Positions 23,720 through 33,968 of a stretch of DNA of 64,000 nucleotides are shown here, in pieces. Within the stretch, counting starts at the first letter, position 1. Each line of letters begins with the position of its first letter. A program made the position numbers and the translations under genes. Source of the stretch: Blasia pusilla. Lineage: Eukaryota; Marchantiophyta; Marchantiopsida; Blasiales. Under the pieces are notes generated by a model, which saw nothing but the letters and a program-made list of their open reading frames with translations, was not told where the DNA came from and ran no database searches. The stretch is taken from contig CM114271.1 of the NCBI GenBank assembly GCA_050084515.1, positions 5,642,001 through 5,706,000 on the forward strand, read 5' to 3'.

Positions 23720-25800
23720 CTTATAAATAACGTTATGTACAATTGATCATAAATAAAAATAAGGATAATTAAGTATATTTTAGTGGCTTCCAAAACTTGG
23801 AAAATTCATTAATAGTTATAAAAAAGTTCAACAAATAGGGAATTTAAATCTACGTAGATAAAATGAAAAAAAATATAATTAATAGGATATATGATTATCA
23901 TCTATAAAATATTTTAAGAATCAATGAATCACCAATCTAGTCTTGTTTGCTTGTCTTTGTGATCCATTCATGAAATGAAAAATCAAATATAATTAATGGG
24001 ATATATGAAATAAAAATTTGATTCTCGATATTTTTCGCTTTGACGATTTTATCATCTATACAATATTTTATGAATCAATGAATCACCAATCTAGTCTTGT
24101 TTGCTTGTCTTTATGATCCATTCATGTTTCATAAGGACATGATTGGTGCACCAATCTTCAGCCACAAATATTGTGGTTGTAGTCTAAAAAGCAAGCATAT
24201 GTTTAAAAATTCTATGGGATATATATGAATCATCCTCTTCGTTTGGAATAAAATCAACGTTGAGGTATATATGCTTCTGTAAACAATAATAGAGAACGTG
24301 ATAAGAAGAGTAACAAGAAAACTTTATTAAATGATTAATGAAATAATGTGGAAATTAGAAAGAATAAGAGCGAAATGATTATTACCTCTCCACAATTTGA
24401 GATATGACATATGCATTTATATTGTCAACATCTCTATTTCCCAATGTTATAATAGCCATATCTGTTACGAAGTCAATATTATGGAATTGGCTATAGAAAT
24501 CTCCATATATGGTATTAATAAGATCATATATCTTATTGTTGATGGTAATAATATAAAGTCGTCTCCCAAATGAGGGTATAGAGGTACACGATCGTCTCCC
24601 ACCTGCCATAACCAATTAACAAAAGTCTGTTGGTCATCATGCAAATGAACTTCTAAACTTTGTACTTGCATGTTTGTAGTTAACTTCATCACATTCAGAA
24701 AAAGTCATAGATATAACCTCTTTATAGTGTCCTGGATGATTTTTGGACGATCCCTATTACAAGCAATACACAAGACTTGAAGAAAGTCACCACCAAATAT
24801 CATGAGTTAATTTGCCATCAAATGATACATGTCACAATTCAAGAGAGACTACTAATCTCTTGTTAAGCACAATTCACTACCTCAAATGTATAGCAATGAC
24901 TTATAGGTGCCTCATCCCATATAATAAGCATTGCAACCCATATTAAGCATGCTCTTGGGCTATTGACTGATAACTACAAATGACACGTCATTAGAAGTAA
25001 ATTATAACTTGCTATTTATAGAAGAATTACATTAATTTATTGAGAAAATTGGGTTTTAAGTGTATAGGTTGCTTACTTGCATGTAGAGCTCTCACAAAGA
25101 TTGATCAGAATCTTCAAGCATGAATGTGCAAAACATCATTTGTCTAACAATAGCGCAACTATTTTGGATGATTCCATAGTCAAAACTATAACCCTTGCAT
25201 TCCGTACACTTGCAAGGAGGAGATTGTATAAAAATATCATCCCTATTCCATTTGGATTGTCTATGAAAAATATTTTTGGAGGTGATAGAGCATTGAAGCA
25301 TATATTTGATCAAGCTCATCATATATAACATCTTGAATAACATATTTTCCATCATTCAAACATACTTCTCCCATTCGTACTTGTTGAAATAATTCATTAG
25401 TATCGTATGATAGCTCTTGTTCCTCTAAATATAAATATGCATGAAGGTTTTCAAAGTTAGTTTGTTGTATGTCTAGAAAATTGAACAATCTCTCCCCTTG
25501 ACCTTGCAAATATTAATGGACTTCCAATAACAAAATATTAATAATAGAATCATGAGCATGATTATTAGTAATTCTTATTTTCTACAATGGAAGAGTCCTA
25601 TAATTAATATATATATATATATAGCTCACAATTAGTTTGTTTGACGATGAATAGAAGATACTATAAGCAATCTAGGATTGATCACGTTGTTTGAAGTGGT
25701 ACAAATAGATTGTTACATGTCATTGTTCATATAACTTATAAGAGATCCTTATTCATTGGATCTAAATATGAACTCCATAGTGTGGCTACTTGAGCAGGTA
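23720..25800 (-). pseudogene. Helitron linker and PIF1 helicase, minus-strand copy
   Basis: Reading leftwards: about 25790-25730 linker (VATLWSSYLDPMNKDLL), 25509-25261 (LHAYLYLEEQELSYD, then GEVCLNDGKYVIQDVIYDEL), a decayed Walker A region at 25260-25090, IIWDEAP-like remains near 24930, 24692-24465 (KLTTNMQVQSLEVHLHDDQQ), 24615-24382 (NIDFVTDMAIITLGNRDVDN) and the C-terminal TINKSQG-like remains at about 23870-23720. It is a separate copy from the 15-22 kb element (different substitutions). Confidence 0.75.
25608..25622. repeat. (AT)n microsatellite
   Basis: Short alternating AT run within the decayed Helitron copy. Confidence 0.9.
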
Positions 25801-25864
25801 TGTTGTAAGCTAAAATAATTACAAATAGACGTAGAAATGAACATCTTAAACGGATCATAAAAGC

Positions 25865-26340
25865 TTCAATTTAAGTTGTCAGAAAGATAGTCATAGCACA
25901 AGTGCAATGGATATTATTGATGAGATATTGTCATATCTCAATGCGAGATAAGATCTTCCTAACTGAATTTGCTCTCCCATTATATTTTCTTTCTAAATTT
26001 CAATTCGAAAGTTATATGTAATTACTTTGAATTCTTATTATAGATATTTATCCGCATCGGAGGCATGTTAGCATGGCAAATCTTCAAGTTTAGTTTGTAT
26101 GCAAAACATCTTAGGATTGTAAAATTAGCAATTTGATCATCTTCTAGAGCTATAGAAAATTTACTTCAATGATATTGATGTTCCTCAAAATATTTTGCGA
26201 TAAAATAGAGAGACGATTCTAACACAATGGTTTGCAACAAATCTATCGGACTCTACTACTCGACCATGTCTATGTGTTGATTTTCCATCGTATTATCATT
26301 GGAGTAATAAGAGAAGCTTAAATAATATTGTATCTAAACC
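25865..26340 (+). pseudogene. Helitron Rep fragment, plus strand, with the same intron
   Basis: The plus strand reads MDIIDEILSYLNAR up to 25947, then a 96-bp interval (25948-26043) ending ATTATAG, then YLSASEACWQIFKFSLYAKH. This is the same DAR-Y intron position as at 19451/19566. The donor has mutated from GTAAGT to ATAAGA, so it could no longer be spliced normally. It is oriented opposite to the helicase piece immediately to its left. Confidence 0.75.
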
Positions 26341-26344
26341 CTTA

Positions 26345-26900
26345 TATACATATTTATATAACTTTATTTAACCGCAGAAACACTACTCAAGATCTCCAAA
26401 TTAATATCTTAATCAAAAGGGATACATAATAATGGGTTGTACGGCACCACCCAATGATTATCCAACGAATGTTCGCATTTCATTATCGCTTTCCCCTCCT
26501 CCAATGTGAAAAAAAAGATTAATGAATAAACCATCTCATGTGCCACGAAATAAATAGAGAGAGGTAAAGATAGAGTGATAAGAATCGCGATAGATTAGAA
26601 AGGATAATCATCTTCCATCTCTATAGTGTTGGGTGACGTCGATTGGCAAAAACTCCCCACCCAAGGCTCTTAAGCTTGGCAACTTGTTAGACAAACTAGA
26701 CCTCGAGAGGGTGAAATACCCAAAAGGGTGAACCCAAGGAGTCAATTCCGGTGAAGAGGAAGGTAAGAAAAGACGCTCGGAGGAAGGTCATGGGGATTCA
26801 ACCGCCCATGAGTTTCAATAAGGTTCAGCGAGCCATCTTCAAGTCATTGAAAGACCAACCGTAAGTCTAGATGGACTATATAGTTGGGGAGACCATAAAG
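26345..26900. other. no gene seen
   Basis: Junction between Helitron debris and the gypsy remnant. No motif is recognised on either strand. Confidence 0.4.
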
Positions 26901-28200
26901 GTATGTAGTTCAAATTTGGTTGGATCCTCAAGGTATCAATTTGGAGATGTAAGGAAGGAGTTACTCGTGTATAGGACGAGCTAGATATCAAGCATCTCAA
27001 TCAATAGGCGACAAAGGTAGAGCATTTTTTGGGTCTTACCAAGTTCTAAGATCTATGTGGGAAGTCACGGCTCTTTGAAATTAGAGGAATATTCACTCAC
27101 ATAGTATCAAGAACTTTTGAAGGACCAAAACACCAAGGAGCTGGATTGGGGGTGCTCACCTAAGAAATGAGGTTGTGTTTGGTACCCAAGCCAGAAGTAG
27201 ATTGCAACAAAAGTAGTTAGGAGGCTTGATGGCAATTTCATTACTTGGTTCCAAGAGACATTGGTAGTGATTGAAAATATGTAAAAAATTGATCAAATCG
27301 TCAACTTTGTAGAGGCAATGCCACCCAAGTTGCAATAGAAACTGAGGGAGAAAAGTGCTATATCGGCAACCAAGTTTGGGAAACTAAAGATGGTCATTGA
27401 CATGGGAGTGCTAATAATCGACATAGAGCAATTGCAAGTTGTGATCTATGCAGAAGGATATCCGGGAACCACCTCAACTCATAGGGTTGAACATTAAGTT
27501 GGTGATCCCAAGAGTGGAAGCCCAATTTAGCACTAGGAAAAATTTTCTAGTATGTAGCTTATGCAAGTAGATATGAGTTTATCACTAAGGTTTTTGCGTA
27601 GACATGCCTTAGTGATTAGATCAGCCAAAGGCATATAAGAGGTTCCTCTTGGTGATGGAAATGCTATGTGGATTCTTGAGGTTCAAAGCCCAAAAATTGT
27701 GTCCTCAAATTTTGAGGATTAATCAAGTAAAGCACATTCTTGAATTGATTTCGGCCAAGAAATATGAAAAGGATGTCAAAGGGGGTTTCCAATTTTCGGG
27801 AATCACGTTGAAAATTGAGGAGTCTGAATTGGATAACGCACCACTAAAGGAGGAACTAAATGGAAACCTTATGCCTAGAGTGTAGAAAATCGTGGAAGGG
27901 TTTGGAGATGTCTTAACTAGGGAACTTTTGAAAGGGTTTCCACCTAGGTGAGATGTGGATTATAAGATTTAACTCAAATCTAGAATGGCCTCATTCGTTA
28001 GGAAACTATGGAGGAAAGTGGGATCATTCACCCGAGTAAGTCAGTGTTTGGAGCCCCTTCTCTTTTCATCTTGAAGAAAGATGGATCCATGTGCTTGTGC
28101 GTGGATTACAAGGCGTTGAACAAGAAGACCATCAAGAACAAGTATCTTTTTTCCTTTTCCAAATGACTTGCTTGATGCGGTGTCGGGATCCAAGTATTCC
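26900..28200 (+). pseudogene. Ty3/gypsy gag-pol remnant
   Basis: 27300-27420 resembles the end of gag (FVEAMPPKLQ, then KLREKSAISATKFGK). 27870-27960 reads VEGFGDVLTRELLKGFPPR and DVDYKI (normally DVFPEELPGLPPRRDVDHxI). 28020-28130 reads [20 protein letters not shown] and [19 protein letters not shown], the RT palm entry block of gypsy elements. It ends near LLDAVSGSKYSI at 28165-28205, with the catalytic YxDD not reached. Stops and shifts throughout. Confidence 0.7.
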
Positions 28201-28312
28201 ATTTGTATGTCACCTTCTCTGATTCTTTGTGTCAACATGAGGATCGCTATGCAATCATCTGTTGGTTGATCATGGGGGTCGCCATAATTCTTACCTTTCA
28301 CATTTTCCATCG

Positions 28313-28729
28313 AGAGTTTTGGCGTTGGGATTCAAAACTCGAACCAAGTCCAATAGAGTGGATTTTGGAGGTCCCTATTGGATTCCAACCTATGACTCAT
28401 ATTAATGTTGGGTCTTGATATGGGAGCTCATGCGAGATCCATAGGACATTTGGGACCGCTAGGAGCCAAACGCCTTTTTAGGTGCATTAACTAACCAGAA
28501 AGTCTATCCCAAGTCTTGGAAGACTTGCCCGCGTTGGGAAGCTAGGAATGAGGGAAGGTTGAGCTTGATAAGGTTTCGAGTTGAGAACTCAGTGGGTTGG
28601 ATGGCCGGTTGACCTAGACCAAACTAACGTGAATGTGTTTGGGTGCAAATCGATGATGAGAGTGTGTCCTACTGAACGTACATTTCCGCAACACTAGAGA
28701 TTGACCTTTGAGGGGAATAGGCACATGAC
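28313..28729 (+). repeat. LTR-like dispersed repeat, copy 1
   Basis: Starts GAGTTTTGGCGTTGGGATTC and matches 50348-50699 in the same orientation at about 75-80% by eye, including GACTTGCCC..GTTGGGAAGCT and GACCNAGACCAAACTAA blocks. It follows the gypsy RT fragment, so it may be the LTR of that family. Confidence 0.7.
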
Positions 28730-29620
28730 ACTTGTGCCACCATTTTTGCTTGAGCAAACTCTCATATACGATCTGTACCTATAACATCGGCTACCACCAT
28801 CTCAACCTCTAATGTCATATAAAGATCAATATAAATGAGGGAATCCGACATGGAGTAACGCCATTCTCTCTACACGTGAAACTTGCTCTTGCGTGCAATA
28901 CAAATAATGATATTCCACACAACATCGTAAGTTGCAATCCTCTCACCCCCAACTAGATAATATCTCAAATGCATAGTGAAAGAATGTAGGCTTCAGTGAC
29001 ACTCACAATGTATCAAATCAACCATAGATGATTGGGAAAGGCGTAGATAAAACCGCATCATTGTAGTCAAACAAGGCATCTTGAATAGGTGCAACTTGGC
29101 CCTCATTAGGAACCAAAATATATGTTGTGGTGGTGATAAACCCGGCCTATTGGGGGATGTCAGAGATCACCTCAGATAGAATCGCCCGGATGAAGGAGTC
29201 ATACTCGAGACTAGCCTTGATTTGCTTCGAGAAATTTTGCAAAGAGTCGCATTTGAAGAGTCCGAAAATACTTCCTCGCATTGGAGATCCTCGCATATAT
29301 GACAAAAAAAATTAGAGGAAAAAATACCAGAGAGTTGCCCGTTTCTTAATCTTCAAAATCCCTATTGTAACAATTCCGAGTGCCCCAAAATTCCATGATC
29401 TTTGATATCTTCACTCTATGTCTAATGTTTCCGAGCTTAGCAATGATTTTTGTTGTTACGGAGAAACTTCAATATTTACTTTTAACAATCTATATAGTTA
29501 AAAGAAGATGATATTTTAATAAATTCTTTTTTACTTACCATTTCGAAATCGCTCTCAAGTCATAATACAAATTGCGTGCCAGTTTAAGAATATAATAAAT
29601 ATAATAAATTCATACAATCG
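28730..29620. other. no gene seen
   Basis: Short broken frames on the minus strand (for example 29250-28900) may be an old gag remnant, but no motif is firm. Confidence 0.35.
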
Positions 29621-29984
29621 GTTATTTCCGCGTGTCGGCATTCGGTCCTAATACTGGCTAGCTATGGTTTTAGCGTAAAGAACTTGACATCTACCCCAGC
29701 CTGTTCGTCAGATTACTGGCCAGCCTAATAATCAGCCCGGTCAGGTTCCGGCGAGGTACTTGCTCTCCGGTCCATTCTGCAAGATCAGTTTAAACTTCTA
29801 CTCTCGGAAGCAACCGGCTAGCGTTACCTGAAACGCCGGTTGTCTGCAGGCATCCGGGGGGGTTCTGGCACGAGTCTCGCGACGTCGCGGCCAGAACTGG
29901 CGCAGAATCTTCAGGAATTCAAGGCCTCTCAGCCTCTCAGGAAGAGATGTGACGAGGACGACGAAGATCGAGGAAGAGTACGAG
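29621..29984 (+). promoter_or_regulatory. probable promoter region of the LOLITA-like gene
   Basis: Base composition changes sharply near 29620 from AT-rich transposon DNA to GC-richer, CpG-containing sequence that leads into the gene. No convincing TATA box was found, so this is assigned by position and composition only. Confidence 0.3.
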
Positions 29985-30577
29985 GAGAGTGTTGGGCTGA
30001 TCTGAAGAGGACGAGTCGAACAGGAGGAGAAGAAGAAAGCCTCAACGGGAAGAAAAGAGAATGTCGAGCTGATCTGAGGAGGACGAAGGGGATGGGCGAG
30101 GAGAAGGAGGAAAGGTGCGACTGATCGGAGTAGGACGACGGACAGGGAGGAAGAGGAGCAGAAGATGAAAATGTCCGATTGATCTGAGGAGGACGAAGGA
30201 GATTGAGGAAGAGAGGAAGAAGAAGAGGTCATATTTACCTGACGAGGACGAAGGAAGAGGAGGGAAGTGCGTACTGATCTGAGGGGGAGGAAAAGGACAA
30301 AGTCGGAGCGACTGGTACGAGAAGAAGAACAGGTCCGATTGATCCGAGAGGTCGAAGAATCGACGACGAGGAGAGAAGAGAACTAAGCAGCACCTGCTCG
30401 ACGACGGAGGTACGGGCGGGCGAAGGAAGAGGAGGGAAGCGCGTACTGATCTGAAGGGGAGAAAAAGGACCGAGTCCGAGCGACTGGTGCGAGGAGGTCG
30501 AAGAAAAGACGACGAGGAGAGAAGAGATCTAAGCATCACCTGCTCGACGACGGAGGCACGGGCGGGCGATCGCAGAC
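29985..30577 (+). repeat. GA-rich repetitive 5' leader with a tandem duplication
   Basis: Purine-rich sequence in which GATCTGAGGAGGACGA recurs at about 50-90-bp spacing (for example 30072, 30181, and variants at 30124 and 30276). 30249-30420 and 30421-30567 are a direct tandem duplication; the second copy lacks about 25 nt. The block ends at the start codon of the downstream gene, so it is probably transcribed leader. Long serine/arginine frames on the minus strand here are artefacts of the GA repeat. Confidence 0.8.
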
Positions 30578-31021
30578 ATGTTACTGGTGGTCTTGATCGC
30601 GACGCGATCCGGGACCGTCCTATTGGAGCGCTACCACGGGCTTCCCACCGACGAGAGGCAGCAATGGCGCTCGTTTCTGCTCAAGCTCACAGCAGAAAAC
30701 CTGAAATCCGCCCGCGATGATGAGCATTTTGTGGCCTCGCATAAGGCCGTGTTCGCCGTATACGCTGCCCTCGGTGAAATATGTCTCTTCACCGTCGGTA
30801 AGGACGAGTACGACGAGCTGGCCCTTGTGGAGGTTCTGTCTGCCATCAGCTCGTCTATCAGAGACGTGTGCAAGCGGCCCCCGAGCGAGCGGCTCTTTCT
30901 GGAGAAGTACGGGAAGGTGTGTCTGTGTGTGGATGAGATTGTGGTGCAGGGGAGACTGGAGCAGACGGACAAGGATCGCGTGCGGAGGCTCGCGAGGTTG
31001 AAGCCTCTGGCAGAAGCGTGA
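30578..31021 (+). CDS. LOLITA: TPLATE/TSET complex longin subunit (LOLITA/TSPOON-like), 147 aa, intronless
   Basis: A 147-codon single-exon frame with the sigma-adaptin/SNARE-like longin fold: hydrophobic first strand (MLLVVLIATRSGTVLLERY), RQQWRSFLLKL (28-38), VGKDEYDELALVEVLSAISS (74-93) and the C-terminal YGKVCLCVDEIVVQGRLEQT. Length and sequence follow the plant protein annotated as SNARE-like superfamily (Arabidopsis At1g15370 type, about 146 aa). As I recall, this is LOLITA, the small subunit of the plant TPLATE complex, which recruits cargo and clathrin at the plasma membrane during endocytosis. A coatomer zeta or AP sigma subunit is the alternative, but KDEYDELALxE and LEQTDKDRxxRL favour LOLITA. 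The ATG follows the GA-rich leader; a TGA closes it. No decay is visible. Confidence 0.8.
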   Translation: MLLVVLIATRSGTVLLERYHGLPTDERQQWRSFLLKLTAENLKSARDDEHFVASHKAVFAVYAALGEICLFTVGKDEYDELALVEVLSAISSSIRDVCKRPPSERLFLEKYGKVCLCVDEIVVQGRLEQTDKDRVRRLARLKPLAEA

Positions 31022-31171
31022 TTCTGCAGGTGATTAAGTAGTTGCATTTGTAGATGGAGTCCAAAGGGATCGAGCTTCCAGGGCTTGGAATTTTGAATAA
31101 TGGCAGTTTGGACTATGAAATGATTGAGAGGCGGACTGCAATTTTTTTAATTTTAGAAAGCAGAAGTGAGA

Positions 31172-31450
31172 TTCTGCACCTTGAATCTTCTGTGGACGGA
31201 CGGCCAGCACGGGACAGAGAACTGTGATCTCTGCCTGGATGAGATCGTGGTGCAGGGAAGGCTGGAGCAGACAAGACGTATAAGTACGAGACGGACTTTG
31301 AATCCTCTCTGCAAGGACGACCAATTTGGGACATGGCGTTTTGGGATCATGGGCTGCTTGCTCGGACAACTGCAAGTGTTGTGGGCAGAAGGAGGGCCGA
31401 GCCAGAACTGAGTTTCTGGACCTTGAATCCTCTGTGGACGGACGGACGGC
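31172..31450 (+). repeat. tandem repeat in the 3' region carrying a copy of the LOLITA C-terminus
   Basis: CTTGAATCYTCTGTGGACGG-like units recur at about 31180, 31297 and 31422 (spacing 117-125 bp). Between the first two, 31223-31275 repeats the coding segment 30916-30972 and would read CDLCLDEIVVQGRLEQT. The fragment lies 200 bp past the stop codon and is open with no counterpart for the rest of the protein. It looks like the residue of a tandem gene duplication rather than a separate gene. Confidence 0.8.
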
Positions 31451-32450
31451 CAGCATGAGACTCGAGCTGTGATGGATAGTAACCGCAAGTTATGCTCGAC
31501 CTCTCCAGTGGATAGGATGAACTGAATTTCCCTCTGCCCAGTCGGAGGCTGACTTGGCTGAAGTGGGTGAGCTCCTCCCCATCACGGTGAAGTCTACATC
31601 TGCAATCCCGTTCCTCCACTATGCAACAATGAGATCACACCCATGAGGCCTAAGGGTTCATGTGGACTCAGCACTGTAGAAGAGTTAGAAGCAGGAGCGC
31701 GTCAGAAACGAGACTTCAGATATTTCTGCACTGCCATCTAGAGTAGTCAATACGAGATGAAATACGATGCAATGCAGTTCGAACATTGAGAGTGGTGACA
31801 GGCTCGCCCTTTGGAGGAGTTTTGCCCAAGCAAATGCAAAGATGGTTTGCTCTCTCATTGCAACCAGAGAGCCTGGCCTCTTGTAGTTGTATGAGGACTC
31901 TTCTTTACGGCCAATGGTGGGTTTGTATGGCTTATAACTGAGAAATCCTTTTCCAGTGCTGTCAAAGCTCACTCCCCACCAGCTGTGTACTACAAATTGG
32001 GTGTCTTGACGGGTGAAGAGTTTTTTTAGAGCTCGGAGTAAATTTCCCGAAAGCAAATCTTCTCTCTCTCTCCCTCATTCTGAAAATATGAGAACTGTAC
32101 CCTTTGCTAATCTTTTCGTTTCAAATTTCCATCTCGTCTCCTTTCTGCATGTGGAAAACTCTCTATCCCAACGCCTAATTTGGGTAGGATAAATGTGTTC
32201 TATTCCTCCCTTGTTTTAGGAGACCAAAGTCTTCCACTTCGAAATGGACATCAGTCATTCTCAATTGTCCATGAAAGCGCACTTCCACCAGTCTTTACAA
32301 AGCCAGACTGTCTTGCGGAGTTTGTGGAGAAAGGAGACTAGATGGAAATTTGTAATGAAAAGATCCGGAGAAGAACATAGGCTAGAATTCCTCTAAAGGA
32401 CAAAATATTGATTAGGGATCAAATGTAGGTGGTATAATTTTTGGATTGAA
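31451..32450. other. no gene seen
   Basis: Downstream region of the LOLITA-like gene. A 123-codon frame on the minus strand (32056-31685) has no recognised motif. Confidence 0.4.
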
Positions 32451-32457
32451 TTTACTT

Positions 32458-32675
32458 GACATTTATATTATTATTGGAGAGTGCCTTCTTGATTTGTAAA
32501 CATTTTTTATTTGACACGTGGCAATTGGGGCAACAAGAAAAATGATTCAAATGTTACGGGCGGCCCAAAATTTTTTAATTTATGTGGATTATCATCGATC
32601 TCTTTTCTGCACGGGCTTCACACTAGTTCTTCAAACACTTTTTATTTCCCATACATCACATGGGCACTTTACTAG
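32458..32675 (+). mobile_element. small non-autonomous Helitron (~218 bp)
   Basis: The 5' part (ATTTATATTATTATTGGAGA, then GTGCCTTCTTGA and GACACGTGGC) matches the start of the element in NAA35 intron 11. The 3' end has two successive terminators: TGCACGGGCTTCACACTAGT (CTAG 32623-32626) and CCCAT/ATGGG hairpin then ACTTTACTAGT (CTAG 32672-32675). Size and lack of coding fit a deletion derivative. The exact first base is uncertain. Confidence 0.65.
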
Positions 32676-32877
32676 TATCTTTTTATGATATAGAAATCAA
32701 TGACAACACTATTCGGATTTGAAAATCTAAATGTCACCATTTCGGAGTGTGCTCTCATTTGCTAGTTCTACAAATCTCTTTTTGCCACTAGGCACCATAC
32801 CAGGTGGTCTTTTAGATTGGTAAATAGGAATTTTGGAATTTTAGATACCTCATTGGATTATTAAGTTTTACAAAACT

Positions 32878-33065
32878 AGATGGGAAGGAAGATTTCTTTC
32901 ACCCACCACCGATGTTAAAAGCCTTCCTCCTCATCTAGATTAGTTGGATGAAACTAAACTATTAGAGGGGACATGTGTCAAAACCAGGGACAACCCAAAG
33001 GGCAGGTGTCGAGGAGAGAGACGTTTGCTCTTGAGACTCCTACCACCAATAATATTATAAATTCT
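32878..33065 (-). repeat. inverted copy of the 8.5-kb short element
   Basis: The minus strand reads TATAATATTATTGGTGG at the right edge, then GACACATGTCCCCTCT and AGTTTAGTTTCAT, the same core as in each 102-bp unit at 8495-8695. This copy has only one unit. Confidence 0.6.
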
Positions 33066-33516
33066 TTTTTCCTTGAGTCACCGTAATTATTATTTCCCTA
33101 TGGCTAATGGAAAACTAGCATGCATTGGAACAATTCTAACCTCTCCAAATTCAATTGTGATTTAAAGTTATCCTGCTTGGTTAAGTCCCAAACACAGCAT
33201 TGCTGTAAATTATTTTCTGTAATCATTTTCAGTTGTCATTTTAAATAATTTACTGGGTAAGAAGGTGAAAAATATTATTGATTGAATACACCAAATGTAT
33301 AAGAAGAATTTGTAAAATGAAAGTGCATTCTCAAATGACAATATAAATTGTTCACATATTATTGTTTGGTATCCTTAAATTTCAAATATGACCTAATGAA
33401 TATTGTTGTCATATATCCATCATTTCTTCTTTTATTTCCCCTAAATTTGGATCAAAAAACTGCTAACATCCGAGAAGTGAGATTAAGAAAGTCTTTGAAC
33501 TTTCTCCGGACGCTGA

Positions 33517-33968
33517 CATGCAAGAAAATGCCCATATTCCATCATCAATCTATCATTTCCACATGACTGCACACAAACAATCTATCCTTTGTGTGCAATT
33601 ACGTGGAAATGATAGATCGATGATGTTTGAGAATGCAACTTGGAGACATTACAATGTGCAAAAGCCGAAATAATTTAGGGTTATTCATTTGTTCACTTTA
33701 GTTTCATCAACCATTAGTGGTCTATGACTCAAATTATATGAATTGAATTATATGAATTAGTTGACCACTAATGGTTGATGAAATTAAAATGAACAAATGA
33801 ATAACCCCAAACTATTTCGGCTTCTGCACATTGCAATGTCTCCTAGTTGCATTCCCAAACATCATCGATCTATCATTTCCACATAACTGCACACAAAGGA
33901 TAGATTGTTTGTGTGCAGTTATGTGGAAATGATAGATTGATGATGCGATAGGGACATTTTCTTGCATG
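33517..33968. mobile_element. 452-bp foldback element with nested hairpins
   Basis: The element is one long inverted repeat: the left end CATGCAAGAAAATG (33517-33530) pairs with CATTTTCTTGCATG at the right end (33955-33968), and the arms stay complementary to the centre near 33740. Each arm holds its own smaller palindrome of 84 bp (33541-33624 and 33861-33944), built on ATCATCNATCTATCATTTCC. CTGA flanks both ends (33513-33516 and 33969-33972), a possible 4-bp target duplication. No coding capacity. Arms differ at only scattered positions, so it is fairly young compared with its neighbours. Confidence 0.85.

Noticed and set aside
30042-30539. 165-codon minus-strand Ser/Arg-rich frame
   Set aside because: Low-complexity artefact of the GA-rich repeat, antisense to the LOLITA-like leader.
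31685-32056. 123-codon minus-strand frame
   Set aside because: No recognised motif, no supporting exon, lies in the probable 3' region of the LOLITA-like gene.
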